Source: Litsea cubeba (taxonomy: Eukaryota; Streptophyta; Magnoliopsida; Laurales; Lauraceae). Taken from it: a DNA stretch of 64,000 bases. Position numbers and translations under genes: made by a program. The notes beneath the pieces were generated by a model. It did no database searches, was not told where the DNA came from, and was given only the letters and a program-made list of their open reading frames with translations. Below, in pieces: positions 1 through 12,372 of this stretch. Numbering within the stretch: the stretch's first letter is position 1; every line of letters starts with the position of its first letter. Location of the stretch: assembly GCA_012931725.1 (NCBI GenBank), contig CM022944.1, positions 38,924,063 to 38,988,062 of the forward strand. Reading direction: 5' to 3'.

Positions 1-32
1 AGTTTACTGCACATGCCAAACTCCTCGCAACA

Positions 33-310
33 ATATGTTATATATGATAGTCAACTGAGGAAATTGGAACAATTAAATACTAGTTTCATTGGCTCAAAAT
101 TTACCGATAACAAGGCTGATCAGGTGCCTTAAAAGGATGGAAAACATGAAAGTCATCGATTTTGAGCCACATTCAATGAGATATGTTCTAGATGATAGTC
201 AACTGAGTAGTTTGGAACAATTAGACACTAGTTTCATGGCTCAAAATTTCCTGATAACAAGGCTGATCAGGTGCCCAAAAATTATGGGAAACAATGAAAG
301 TCATCCATTT
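33..310. repeat. Two-copy tandem repeat, period about 148 bp
   Basis: The segment starting gatagtcaactgag at 46 recurs at 194, and the following text (tagtttcat, ggctcaaaattt, gataacaaggctgatcagg, gaaagtcatc) repeats in the same order with small differences. The short open frame across it is a by-product of the repeat. No function is visible. Confidence 0.8.
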
Positions 311-380
311 ACAATAAATTCAAATTCTATCCCACTGAGGCTGAGATGGCACCCTAAGAGATCACCAAAAGTAGGAGGAA

Positions 381-1413
381 CTACCCTTCTTGGCGCAAAT
401 GTGAGAGCATATCGGCGAAACTCTGACGCATCTCGGTGAATCCTTCATTCATCCGTGCTTCTAACCGCCCGAGATGCTCATTAAACACATGAATCGCCCC
501 CTCACCTAGTTTATCCACCCTTAGTAGTCCTGCATACGAATATACAGCTACGGACGGCCCTGCCCCTGAAGGTGGACATAATGTAGGATCGGCTATATCT
601 TCCTCATCATCATCATCCAACTCAACAGAAGGGATGTGGGACTTGGACTTTTCAAGGGTGAAGCGATCTATCTTCAGCTTGGGAATTATAATGTCTTCAT
701 TGGGTTCAGCCAACTTACCCATTTCCACAAGAAGCTTGGATACTAGTCTCGGGAAGGGGAGGGTCGTATTATGAGGTGCAGTGTGGACCTTTGCCATTCC
801 ACGATACACCACAAGAGGAATGTCGACTTTCCTTTGAGTCCCGATGCAGTAAAGGAGATACCCATCCTCCTTTGTGACTCTTTTCCTAACTTTGGGGCTG
901 ACATTGTGATGGATGAAAATACTCAGCAAGCGATAGGAATCGCTCAGCGTGTGGTGGGATATGTCACCACTGATCCAAGCGACAGGCTTGCCTGTCAATT
1001 CTTTAGCTACCAGATTGTAATTAATCTGACGGTTGCCCAAAATCAAAAAGTGTGCACCTTCAACGCGATCAATTTCTAGCAGTTGGCTTAGAATATCAGG
1101 TGTAATTTCCAGTTCATGTCCTCGAACAAAGGTCTCGAATGATTTGTCTGAAACGTCGCGCATGTTAGAGTATAACTCCTTGACCCAATTGACCACTATC
1201 TGGTACCCATGCTCAGTACAGTGTAAACCATCCTCTCTCACGCATCCACACAGCAAAATCAGTCTCATCTAGTGCATTATACATAATGATTATTTCGGAC
1301 ACAACAACACGGTTATAGAACTTGTTCATGTAGGAAATTTGGCCAGCTTCACTTAAAAACAGATGCCGATCGAAAGATGGGCGTTAACAAGTTTTTTTCT
1401 TTCGAGAAGCCAT
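381..1413 (-). pseudogene. Broken plant transposon-type protein (PF20167-like)
   Basis: The minus strand reads from ATG at 1411-1413 (start MASRKKK, a basic tail that could act in nuclear entry) to a stop at 381-383. The body resembles the 'putative plant transposon protein' family found in or near plant LTR retrotransposons: an N-terminal FDRHLFLSE stretch, then VKELYSNM, FVRGHELEITPD, GKPVAWISG, LLSIFIHHNVSP and VDIPLVVYRG, an acidic VELDDDDEED segment and a C-terminal amphipathic helix. The family's function is not established. Two lesions are visible: an in-frame TAA at 1384-1386 (codon 10) and a frameshift near 1210-1220, after which the conserved part continues in another frame to 381. 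Family assignment is from recalled motif pattern; the open part alone is about 295 residues. Confidence 0.7.
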
Positions 1414-2004
1414 ATCAATTAACAAAACCTGCAAGAAAGTCCGTTTCTAGAACAGTCAAAATGAGTTGATTAAAGGTTAAGAATATGGCAAAACAGGCCG
1501 TCTTAAATGTAAAATAGAAGTAAGAGATCACATAGTAGACATAGCATTGCTTACCAATAAATCACATAGGATACATAATGTTTTTTTTTAAATATAAATA
1601 ACTCATAAGTGCACTCTATTGAAGAAAATAACAACCATTGAGGGTAGGACCAACATTCTCACAAAATGTAATGACTTTCAAACTTTCAGAAAACGTGGTC
1701 ATGATTCTAGAGATCTGAAATGCCAAAATAACCCTAACATGTAATGAAAATAACTATAAAACGAAGTAAACTAACATAACATAACATAACGCCCTCTTGA
1801 ATTTAAAGGCATTGACCATTAATCAACGATAAAGACAATCTATGCCTACAATTTCTCCCTTAATTCATGGTTCTATATATGACGCTCCATCGTCAAAGCT
1901 AAGGAAAATTGACTGCTATTCTTTGCGCATCCTTTCATGTTATTTTTAGTTCCTTAGTTTGGTTCAGCAGTCTTCTTATTTATGACATGCCATGTTTAAA
2001 AGGT
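1414..2004. other. No gene seen
   Basis: AT-rich sequence with short homopolymers and a small ataac tandem near 1776-1790. I see no coding pattern, RNA gene or transposon end here. Confidence 0.6.
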
Positions 2005-3925
2005 CATGCAGTAGGGAATGATTCGGGGGTTATTATACCCATCCTATTAAGAAAGTAATACCAATACACTCACTTGATGATACACACCAATGTCTAAATA
2101 CTTAATGGTCTGCTAAACTACATCAAAATAGTGACAGGGCAATAACCTGCGACCATTTGAGGGCTGAATGGGTATCATTTTGATGTATTTTATTTCATAA
2201 TTATTGCAAACTACTGTTCATTGTTCCTCAATGCATTTGTAGAGAAAAATAATTTTTTTTACATGAAACTATGGCTTTTCATTTCCATCAATTTTGGAGT
2301 TTATTTGTTCTGTTTTGGGTTGGACTAACCCATGTTCACTTTGCTTAGTTTTTTGTTGTCTTTTTATTCATGATATAAAGTTTCAATTTAATAATAATAA
2401 AAAGGATGCACTCATGGATTCACATGACTTCATTAATCCATTCTAACTCGTGATTTCAAACATTATATACACGAAATTTCTACAGAACGATGTTCACTAA
2501 TTCCTTCATTCTAATCCATGATTTCAATCATTAATACACCAAATTTTTGCATAACCAGTTCACCAATTCGTTCATTCTAACTCATGATTTCAGACATTGA
2601 TACACCAAACTTTCACAAAAATGAGTTCACAAAAGTATTAGAAAAAAAATGATCGTAGATTAATAAACAAAAAGTTGATATGCATCAATCATAGTTAACA
2701 CTATCTACCTCATTCGATCTCATTCCACACCGACTTCTACATGATACAAATTTTATAACCAAAATAGAGGTGGAGCAGTCTAAATGCAAACCATAGTTTC
2801 AGAGGACCCATATAAAATAGGTTAACACAGGTGGTTGTAGTTGAGGAAGAACGAGATGGGGAAGAAGAAGAAGGGGAGAAGAAAAGGAAAAGAAGAAGAT
2901 ATGGAAAAGGGAAAATGGAGATGTGGAAGCAGAAGATAAATACTCTCACTAAATTATCGTGAGGTTTTTCTAAACTAAGAATGTACGACATAAAGATAGG
3001 TCCCTTTTTTCTGTGTTTCAATGGCCGTATTTTTGGTTATTTTTGGTCTTTTATTTGGCTGAAGCAGTGTGAGACCATATCAGTTCCATATCATCTTGTA
3101 CTGCATTAGGGAATGCTTTGGGAGTTATTATACCCATCCTATTAAGAAAGTATTACAAATACTCTCACTTTATGATACCCACCAGCGTCTAGATACCATC
3201 ATTTTCTGCTAAACTATGTAAAAAGAGCAAGGGTTGCAATATTCAATGGCCATATCAATTGTATGGGTAGCACTATACAATGTACGTACTTTCATACATG
3301 GATGTAATCGACTGTTACTGTTTCTCAAGGCATTAGTATAGTGTTTATAAATTTGTCCACCTGGTATGTAGGCCTTTTCGTTTATCTCCATCTTGGCGTT
3401 TTTTTGTTCTATTTTGGGTTGGACTAACCCATGTTTTGCCTAGTTTTTTGTTGTCTTTTCATTCTAACGCATGATTTCAAACATTAATACACCAAATTTT
3501 CAAAGAATCAGTCACTAATTCCTTCATTTTAACCCATGTTTTCAAACACAAATACAACAAAATTGTGCAGAATCAGTGCACTAATTCCTTCGTTCTAACC
3601 CATGATTTCAATCATTAATGCACCAGCCCTAGCAGAACCATTTTACTAAAGCATTATAAAAAAATTCTTTTCTCCGCTAAGAAATAAACTGTTGATATGC
3701 ATCAAAGATAGTTAACACTATCTACCTCAATCCATTTCATTCCAAAACAACTTCTACATGAAACAAGCATTTCATCAAGATAACATTTTAACAGTCTAAA
3801 TGCAAACCCTCTAATTATTGAACCCATGCATTGAATGTTAACACAGGTGATTCTAGTAGTCTTGGAAGAAGGGGATGGTGAAGAAGAGGAACGGAATAAG
3901 AAAGTAAAAAAAAGAAGAAGGATAC
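2005..3925. repeat. Diverged tandem duplication of a non-coding ~0.9-1.0 kb unit
   Basis: Copy 1 spans roughly 2005-2900 and copy 2 roughly 3100-3925. Shared landmarks in the same order are ttattatacccatcctatt (2029 and 3126), gggttggactaacccatg (about 2318 and 3416), gttgatatgcatca and gttaacactatctacctca (about 2695 and 3712), then a purine-rich gaagaag tract. Each copy also contains about three internal units of some 65 bp reading ttcattctaac..atgatttca..cat..a.tacac.aaattt. The open frames on the minus strand over the purine tracts are low-complexity and not credible genes. Confidence 0.75.
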
Positions 3926-4429
3926 GAGGAAAAGGGATAACTTGCACAAGTAGGTGTTGTTGAAGGAAGAAGTAGATGGGGAAGAATAAGAAGGGAAGAC
4001 GAAAAAGAACGTGCAAAGGTGGGTGGGCCGTATTATGAGGCGATGAGGAAGAACTAAAAGGGAATAGCAGAAAGAAAATAAGAAAGAGATGGAATAATTC
4101 CAATGTATAGGGAGGGACCATTACCTTGGATGAAATTCGTCTCCTGCGTCGTTTTTGTTGTCTTCGATGCTCTTCAATCGATCCTTGGTCTGGCGTGGGA
4201 TTAGTAGGTGGAGAAATTGGATGGGGCGCAAGAAGAGGATGGTGGTGATGAGGGAGACAGATAAATAGAGGAATAAAGAACAGGGGAACGAACTGGGGTT
4301 TTTCGGATTTTATTCACTCATCGTTTTTGAGACCTAGAGAGTCCTAGCGATGGCCTTGTTCAAATGGGGAGTGGGTCTTGTTCATGTTGGACGTGAGCCA
4401 TACTGCACGGCGTCAACCATTAGGTTCTG
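3926..4429. other. No gene seen
   Basis: Purine-rich to mixed sequence between the tandem duplication and the GGTTCGAACC array. Short open frames exist on both strands but none has a recognisable motif or splice context. Confidence 0.5.
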
Positions 4430-4845
4430 GAAAATGGTGATGGAAAATAATTGTGAAGAGGGTTCGAACCATGTGTCATCATTTTTTAGCCCAGAAATGA
4501 ACAGAATAGAAGGTTCGAACCCTTGTTTACAGTGTTCGAACCTTATGTTCATCTAGCTTTTGGCCCGGAGATGTACAAAATGTAAGGTTCGAACTCTCTA
4601 AACGAGGGTTCGAACCTTCTGTTTCTCTTTTTTTTTTGGCCTAGAAATGCACAGAATAAAAGGTTCGGACCCTGGAAACAGAAGGTTCGAACCCTTGTTT
4701 CCAGGGTTCGAACCTTCATTTTCTCGGGTTATTGGCCCAGAGATGCACAAAATAGCTGGTTTGAACCCTCCAAGCAAGGATTGGAACCTTAGGTTTCTCT
4801 CATTTTTAGCCTAGGAATGGACATAATAGAAGGTTCGAACCCTTC
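4430..4845. repeat. Tandem array of ~73-bp units carrying GGTTCGAACC palindromes
   Basis: About five imperfect units follow each other, each of the form ttttggcccagaaatgcac, then agaataga, then aaggttcgaaccctt and cagggttcgaaccttc. Unit borders fall near 4481, 4554, 4627, 4725 and 4800. The core GGTTCGAACC matches the RNA polymerase III internal B-box consensus (GGTTCGANNCC), but no tRNA fold or A box surrounds it. The array stops just before the LTR start at 4848, so it may be part of the element or older flanking DNA. Confidence 0.75.
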
Positions 4846-4847
4846 CA

Positions 4848-6647
4848 TGTTAGGGATTTTGTGTATTGCAATTTGATGGATGCATTATCATTTTAGCATC
4901 TCATGAATTTTCACACATGCATTGACTTAAATATCTTGAAATCTAGTTTTCTACATGCATTGTTTTTAAATATTGTAAATCTTATAGTTTGTGTATGTTT
5001 TGTATTTAAATCTTGAATGCATTAGTTTTTGAAAAGAATTTTTACAAATCAAGCTAGCCTATGTTTCAAAGTTTCAAATTATATTTGGATTTTTATGTTT
5101 CATGATTTTAAAAGACCTTAGTTGATTTAAAATCATGTTTCCAAGCTTGGTTTAATGGCACAAAAATCCCCACAAAGAATCACTTTAAAAAAATGCAAAA
5201 GTTGGGATTTTTTGTCTCAAGCTGTCGGTCAACCGACGTCAAGCTGTCGGTCAACCTACAGTGGAACCGAGGCCAACCGAGACCTCTGTCGGTCCCATTT
5301 CCAGAGAGCTACAAATTTTAGATTTTCTCTATTGGTTCAAGTGTCGGTTCAGGTGTCGGTTCGCTTGTCGGTTCATGTCGGCTGACCTACACCTGTACAA
5401 CGGTAAATTTCTTGACCGTTGGAATCTGACCGTTGAGGTGTCGGTCGACCGACACCAACCTTTCAGTCGACCGATAGGTAGCCGTTTGACCACTTTTTCT
5501 ATAAAAGTGAGTTCATTCCTTAGCCATTGTTAATGAACTTTGAAGCCCTTCTTGAGGTATTTTGAGGCAAAAGAAAGGGGATCAAGCTAAGGAAGGCTAA
5601 CGGTCATTAGGGAAAGCTAAAGCTTGGATTAATGAAGTTAAACCACCAAGTAAGCTTTGCCTTTATTAATCATATGTTTTTATGCTTTGTCTAATTTATT
5701 GGTAAATTATTTTAAGCATATTAACTATGATGTGTTGAATCCATTCTTCTCTTAATCTTTGATTTTAGTTATTGGATTCTTCACCCTTGATTTCAAACCA
5801 AGTTTTTTTTTAGACTTTGTTAATCATGCTTAGCCAAAATCTTTGATTTCTTTATAGCATGATACATTAACTTGTTTGAATCTTTCTTTGTTGTTTTCAT
5901 TCATTTGAACTTTAGTTAAACCTTGTTTTTTAAAACAATATTGAATATGCATCACATGTTTAGAAATATTTAGTTTCATACAACTTGTGAGATTTTGATT
6001 TTCATATCATCAACAAGTTAACTTTTATACATGTGATTTGCATATTGACTTCAATCATATCTTTGAGTGCTTTAAACTTTCAAATGCATTAAGCATACAT
6101 TAATTGAGCTTATCTTTTAAACTTGATTGAAGTTTCCACACACACATATCATGAGCATTCATCTTTGCATTTCATTGTGTTGTGTGAGTTAGATTTTCAT
6201 TTTCATATTTGCCTAATTAAGAGGCACTTTATTAGAGCTTAATCTATTTCTCTTCTAGTGTGTAGACACTTTCTTGAGAAAGAAAATCATTGAAGAGGTT
6301 ATTGCTTAGCCTTAGAAAAGCATAGTGTATAGGTTGTTGTTTAGCCTAGAAAAACAACTTTGTAGAGGTTATTGCTTAGCCTTTTGAAAAGCATAATAGT
6401 GGAAATCCGTGGGGTGTTGAGTCACAAGCCGGTAGTGGATGTAGGCTTTGAGGCCGAACCACTATAAATGATTGCGTAGTGGTGATTGTTTTGTGGTGAT
6501 TGTTTTGTTTAAGCTTCCGCATATTGTATGTTAATCATCACATGTGACTACTTAATTGTAAAGAAATTAAAATTGGTCATAATTAGTCATTTAGTGTAGC
6601 TCACCCTATTCACCCCCACTCTAGGGTTAGGATCCCTTGGACTTTCA
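4848..6647 (+). mobile_element. Copia-type long terminal repeat (about 1.8 kb)
   Basis: The right edge is firm: ...cttggactttca at 6647 is followed at once by a primer-binding site complementary to initiator Met-tRNA. The left edge is inferred from the first suitable TG (tgttaggg) at 4848, right after the palindrome array; there is no complete second LTR to confirm it. Inside, 5220-5480 holds many copies of GTCGGT and its inverse, a regulatory-looking U3 block, and a TATA box lies at 5499-5507. The last part is repeated at 19265-19438. Large LTRs with this primer site are usual for plant Copia lineages. Confidence 0.7.
5499..5507 (+). promoter_or_regulatory. TATA box of the LTR promoter
   Basis: ctataaaag lies downstream of a block of clustered GTCGGT repeats and about 1.14 kb before the LTR end. 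This is the expected U3/R arrangement for a retrotransposon promoter. Position and motif only; no transcript evidence. Confidence 0.5.
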
Positions 6648-6648
6648 A

Positions 6649-6661
6649 TTGGTATCAGAGC
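6649..6661 (+). other. Retrotransposon primer-binding site (initiator Met-tRNA)
   Basis: ttggtatcagagc directly follows the LTR end. It is complementary to the 3' end of plant initiator methionine tRNA and primes minus-strand DNA synthesis in Copia elements. The leader continues to about 6718 (gtgtaaatac), where a CACTA terminus interrupts it. Confidence 0.9.
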
Positions 6662-6718
6662 AAGGTTGCTCTATATTTAGGATCAAGTGTTGTGGAACTC
6701 TTGATTAGGTGTAAATAC

Positions 6719-7050
6719 CACTACAAGAAATTGCACTTTTCCCGGCGTTTTTTTCCGGCGCAATAAAAAAATGCCGGAAAAAGTATAGCTTTTGCCGGCG
6801 CATGCAAAAGCTTATTTCATTGGGAAAAGTATAGTTTTCCCAGCGACATTTCTTCGCCGGCAAAGGTCAAATTTTTCCCGGCATTTTTTTTTATTTCGCC
6901 AGCAAAGGTCACTTTTTTCCTGGCATTTTTTTGCTTTCGCCGACAAAAGTCCCATTTTTCTCGGCGTGTTTTTATTTTCGCTGGCAAAAGTTAAATAAAT
7001 TTCACCCGGCAAGTCCTCTTTTCCATTCGCCCCTTCATTTGGGAAATTGG
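6719..7050 (+). mobile_element. CACTA terminus A with GCCGGC-type subterminal repeats
   Basis: The terminus starts CACTACAAGAAATTGCAC, the classical En/Spm-type end, inside the Copia leader; the three bases before it (tac) are the expected size of target duplication. It is followed by about six spaced repeats of the type tttcccggcg...tcgccggcaaaag to about 7010, typical transposase-binding subterminal repeats. A matching right end (ending TAGTG) was not found, so the element is truncated or rearranged. Confidence 0.8.
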
Positions 7051-7362
7051 GGATTTTTTTCCCTATCACCGTCTCTGCCCCTCACATTCGCGCCTTCCTC
7101 TTTTCCTCGCTCATCCCTCTCTTGCCCTCGTCTCCCTGTGCACGCTATCCCCGTCCCTCTCTCGCTCTCTCCCATCTTCATCTCCATCCCTCTTTTCCTC
7201 TCCCCCTGCGCAGGTTCAGAACCCTTTTCCCGGAATCTCTTTCTCAGGCAACGCAAGTCTCTCTGCTTCATCGCCAGACCCATCTCGACCCTCCCATCAT
7301 CTTCTCCTCTCCATTTTCTTTTTTCTCTTTTATTTTCTCCTTTTTCTTTTACTTTCTGCCAT

Positions 7363-7660
7363 CACTACTACCAAAAGGACATTTTATATCAGTTGCAAAA
7401 ACTGCCCTATATCAATTTTTAACATAACCGATATAATATCTTCAGTCAAGGTTTTTTTATATCGGTTAATATTTTTTTATATCGGTCAAAATTTTTTTTA
7501 TATCGGTTACATAGTAACCGATATAATAATCTATATATAATATCGGTTAGCTATATTTTATATCGGTTATTATGAAACCGATATTATATAGTTTCCCAAA
7601 ATCGATATGATATCTATCTTAAATCACTTTTTTTTAATATCGGTCAGAGATTTTCAGCCC
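7363..7660 (+). mobile_element. CACTA terminus B with ATATCGGTTA subterminal repeats
   Basis: CACTACTACCAAAAGGAC at 7363 is followed by a dense array of atatcggtta and its inverse taaccgatat up to about 7645, a typical CACTA subterminal block. Its repeat family differs from terminus A and from the end at 14462, so at least three elements are nested here. No matching right end is visible. Confidence 0.7.
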
Positions 7661-8072
7661 ACTGAAACTAGCGAAAATTTCGATAGTTTCCATCCCCCTT
7701 TTTTTCCCCTGCTTGTTCGATAGCGTTCCCTCCACTTGTTCGCGCACATTTCTTCTCTCCCTCCATTCTCTTTCTCAAAAACCCGTTCTCCTCTCTTTCT
7801 CAGAAATCAAAAGTGGTAGCTTTCCTTAGATCCATTGCAGAAGACAAAAATCCTAGGGTTTAACTAGTTGGAGATCGATTGTAGAAGACAGAAATCCCTT
7901 TTCTTTCTCAGAAATCCTAGGTTTTCTTAGATCTCCATTGCTGGCTTGGGATTTCTGATCGTCGTTGCCGTTTGAGCTTCTCACCATTGTCGGAGAAGAC
8001 TCTCTTCGTTCTCATTTCTCCAGCCCTCGAGGCCCGAGATCGTTTCATCCCATTTCACCTGTTCCGGTAACA

Positions 8073-11000
8073 ATGGCAGAGGCTCCACTGGGTAAGCATT
8101 TATCTTTCCATTTTTCTTCCCTTTTTGTTTTCGATTTGTGTTTGGTTTATCCTTTTGCATCTCACAGACAGAGAAATAAAGAAAAATCTCTCACAGTTGC
8201 TTTGTTTCTTTCTGGGTTTTGGGTTTTGTCTTTCAAACCATTTGATTCCGTGCATTTGGGATTTTCTTTTTCCTTTTCTTTCTTTTGTGTTTGTGTGGAG
8301 TTTGAATGTATCCTGTTTTATTCTGTTGATAGTGTTTTAGGGTGCATTTAAATGTACCCATGCTGATCTCCTTTTCCTAAGGCCGCCACTCATCACAAAA
8401 TGTCACCTGTGGGGGTTTGACTATGAAAAACAAGGGGTGTGATTCGTGAATCACCATTTCTTTAAAAAAAAATAAAAACCACCATTTCCCTTTCTTAAAT
8501 TGAGAGGAGAACCATGATTGACGGCATATGGGAAATCCAAGTCGGAATGCATAGAAGAATGAGGAAAAAGACAATTGAGAGACAACCCCACCCATTTTCT
8601 TTTCAAAGGGATTCAATCAAGTGAGGGGGATTGGGGTGGTTGAGGTGTAGCTAGGCATTAGGTTTAGTGATGTACCCCCCAAATCTCAAGCAGCTTGATC
8701 GAAGACCACGTTTAGTGATATGCTAATGTTCTTCTTTTTCTTCCCAATCCTATCAATCAAGTTACTTTTGGGTACAGAGGATGGCGAAATAAATTTCTGC
8801 ATGAAGTGATTTTCTATTTATGTGGTGCTGCTCCATTCCAAAATGCATAGTGGAGTGAATTACGTTTTATCCAGCCAAGATTTTAAACAGATAGTGATTT
8901 CTATAGTACCCATAAACATATTGCGATTTGTGGTGCATCATTTAGAGAGTTGGGGATATAGATTGATGTCAGTTCGATATTGTAGTGACACCCAATGAAC
9001 TTCTCAAGGCTATTGAAAGGAAGCAAAAGAAGCTAGAAGGAAAGGGGGAGAAGGAAGAAAGGAGGAAGAAGGGTAAGTAGAAAGGAGAAGATAGCTGTGA
9101 AGGAAGGAAAGAGTACTTCTTTGTCCTATTTTTATTATTATTATTTTTTAACTTTCAATCTCTGGGTAAATATATATTTCCATTTTCTGGCAAAAGTTTG
9201 AACAAGTGAATCATGAAATTGTCCATGGGTTCCCATATGAACTGTTGGATGTTAGCAGTAAACCATTAGATTTGAGAAACATTGACCTTTTAAGATCTAT
9301 TGGGAGATCATTTATGAAAATATGCAAATGGAGGTTGTGGCACTGTTTCTTTTCCCAAAATGGAGAATCATGTGATGTTTTGGCTTTCATCCCATACTTG
9401 GGAGCAGTGGGCTCTGGACAGGCTTATGTATGCTCACTCTCATTTTGCATCTTCCTGTACCAGTCCCTTGCTCTTTGCGTCTTGAGAAAGTAATCTTGAA
9501 AATAGGTGCCTGATTAGACAGATTGAAGTGATCCCCTGAAAGAGTGTAATATCTGCCCTCTTCCTCTTTAGGAGAACTCCAACCTGTAACAGATCCTGAT
9601 CTTGCTATAAGATTTTTGCAAGCTTTGAAATTCTCTGTAAGATTCTTAATTTTTCTAAGGGAAACACAAAAAGCTTGCTCTTTATGAATGTTCTAGATTA
9701 AAATTCCTTAACTGAACAATGATCATACATCAACTGTCTTTCATTTATTTGAAACACCACAAATTCAATGTTGTATACAATAATCATTTAGTTCTACCTA
9801 TCAGCGCCTGTGATCCTGTCGTTCATTGCTATATATAGTCCATAAAGCAATGGGTTAAAGTCTTATGTCTGCCCCTTTTACTGCTCATATTTTGGCTACC
9901 AGGTGTGCCTTCCGTTTGCATTTGCAAGTCTTCAGTGGATTTCTTGTTTGTGGAGTCCTTTGTTTTCACCCCCTTGAGGGAGTATAGCCTATTTTATTTT
10001 ATTGGGCCTTTATGATTATGTTGGCTTCCAGGTTTTTGCCTTTATATTATTTCACTTATAGGGCACATCTTTATGGTTTTTAAAAAAAATTAGTGCTTCT
10101 TTCTTTCATTCTAAGATCTCACTTGCATGTGTATAATCTAATTTTTTCAATGACCTTGGCAGTTGATAAAAGAGATCTTGTGGTGTGGAGATGTGACTGT
10201 GGATGGGTTGAAATGGGGGAATGAGATGCTCAAGAAGAGGTTGGAACCAAATGATAATCTATTTGATTTAATGGTTAATATTCTTTTGTTTATTGTTTTC
10301 AATTGTCTCTGTTTTGATGGTTTCTTTGATTTAATATCATCGGAGTGATCTGCTTCTTTGCCCCCACCAGATGATTTTTTTTTCCTAGTAAAGCACACTT
10401 TTTGCTTAAGCACCTTAGATCCTTAAGCACCTTTTCTTACATTAATGTGATGATTTTGTTCTCATCTTTGCACGTCAAAGCTGATTACAAACATGCTGAC
10501 CACACTTTCACTTGAAAAACCGGTCATATGACAATTCTATTCTTATTGTTGCAGCCCTTTTACTTCCGGTAGATATCACAGCCTTGTAATTGAAAATGTT
10601 AGTTTTCTAAGTGATGCACTTGAAATGACTGCATGGACTGTATAAGAGACATTCGTGCTTGACCATGCAGTTTGCAAACTGAGATTTGGATGGGAAAATA
10701 TGCAGCAAGCATATTCAAGAAATGCCTCATCTTTTCTACATTTGTTTCAATATATATGTACTGATGATCTTATTATTTAATCAAATTAGGTGGTCTATTT
10801 TACTCTTTGCTTACATTGCCAACGATTTATTTTCAGTTTTGTTATTGATCTATATCTATCTGCTGGTCATTCCTTCTATTTTAAGTGCCAGTAGGTCATT
10901 GGTGTTAGATGTTGTAAATTAATTAGCTAAAATTATGTGACTATTATGTAATCTTGCCATTGGATTTTTTCTAAATCTGTTACAAACTTTTTTCTGTGAT

Positions 11001-12297
11001 ACTTACCTCTAAAGAAAAATGATTTTTGTTACAAAGTTGCAACTATCTCATAGTCTGCGTGTTTGACCTTGCTTTAATGTCCTTCAATGGAGAACTTTGA
11101 GGCTAGGGGATTGAAATTTATATTTTTGTGCTGAGAAAAGAATAAGAAACCTCTGTGCTATAGCTTAACGTTAATAATGGGAAGAAAGTGATCTTGCTCG
11201 CATCTACATTTAACAAGGTTTTTGACTTTTGCAGATAGAGGTCTTGCAGGTCAGGACGTGCTCTCCTCTCTTTGAGAGTGAATTATGGAGATAGAGGTCT
11301 TGCAAGTTTAAAAGTTAAGAATATGTGGGCCCACCTATGACCAACTCAATATATATGGAGGATCTCTTGCCCTTAGAGGGGTTTCTAACTTGGAGCTTCA
11401 AGTTTTTGAAAAATCTGAGTCAGGTACAATATATTTGATTGGCATGATTATGCTCTACAACTGTAACAGTCCTTGTTTTACCTATTTTAAAATTTGGGCT
11501 TTACATGTTTGCTAGAGCCTGTTTATCAGGGATTTTGAATCAATCCAACATCAGGGCCTCTTGTAGGTCATTTTTCCTTGAAGAATTTGCAGCTTCCTGA
11601 CAATCCAGATGGGACCTCTAAGATTTTTTTTAGACTAAGGAAATCTATTGACATAGAGAGTTCATTTATCTCCATAATTAATTGAAAATCAGATCATTTA
11701 ACAAAAGAAAAGGAAAAGGAGAAAATTGGAAGGATGGTTTGATTTCTAAAGGAGAAATTACCCATGAGACGCCCTAATCCATGATAGAATCTAAAGTTGC
11801 GCAATCAGCCCTATGGTGCAGTGGCTTTGCACCTTTTTTCGTAGCCTGGAACATCTTTATTACTCTTGTCAAATATCAGTGAATCTCTTTTAAGTTTCTC
11901 TTTAACACATAGTGGATAGTTTGGAGCCATACGTTTGGAGGGTCAAGCACAAATGAGGGACAAATTTAATAAATTAGAAAAAGAACTTCAGGTCTTGAAA
12001 AACCAATAAACAATTTTATTGCAATGGTTGGAAAAGGAGGAAGTACTATGGTAAGTACCTCAATAGATTTCTTTTAATTATTGTGATTCTTTTGTATTTA
12101 TATGCGAAGTTAACATATATTAATTACAGCTCAAAGATAATGCAAGTGTTCAAGATTCTGCCAATCACATGACACAAAGCAAGAGAAACGAAACTTCAAG
12201 TCCAATACAAAATTCTGTTCATGAGACAATACAAAGCAAGGAAAAGGAACATGCAGTTGTTCACAATTCCATCCAGCTGAGCTCAACTTTTTTTGTG
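8073..12297 (+). other. Unrecognised exon-like segments, possibly a captured or degraded gene
   Basis: After a pyrimidine-rich leader, aacaATGGCAGAG at 8073 fits the plant start context and is followed by a short exon and donor ggtaagc at 8091. Further stretches have exon-like coding and plausible splice sites: a lysine-rich block at about 8990-9072 before gtaagt, one at about 9196-9430, a short one near 9571-9632 and one at about 10163-10272. A helical block lies near 11945-12010 and a serine/glutamine-rich block at 12130-12295 ends in gtgagt. I recognise none of these protein pieces. They lie beyond CACTA termini A and B and could be CACTA-internal or a captured host gene. Whether they form one transcript is unknown. 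Confidence 0.3.
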
Positions 12298-12337
12298 AGT
12301 GATTCTTACCTACCATGTTTTATTTAGAGGGTGTGTT

Positions 12338-12340
<3 letters not shown>

Positions 12341-12370
<30 letters not shown>
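12341..12370. repeat. (GT)15 microsatellite
   Basis: Thirty bases of uninterrupted GT dinucleotide repeats, preceded by an impure gtgtgttatt. Confidence 0.95.

Positions 12371-12372
<2 letters not shown>

Noticed and set aside
4481..4845. GGTTCGAACC copies as tRNA genes
   Set aside because: No acceptor stem, A box or anticodon arm can be arranged around them; they recur at a ~73-bp period in non-coding DNA.
6931..7427. Overlapping open frames of 80-160 codons on both strands
   Set aside because: They lie in pyrimidine-rich DNA next to CACTA subterminal repeats, with low-complexity serine/leucine/proline translations and no motifs.
8981..8990. ttgtagtg as a possible right end for the CACTA element starting at 6719
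   Set aside because: The inverse reads CACTACAATATCG, sharing only the common CACTACAA with terminus A, and no subterminal repeats precede it.
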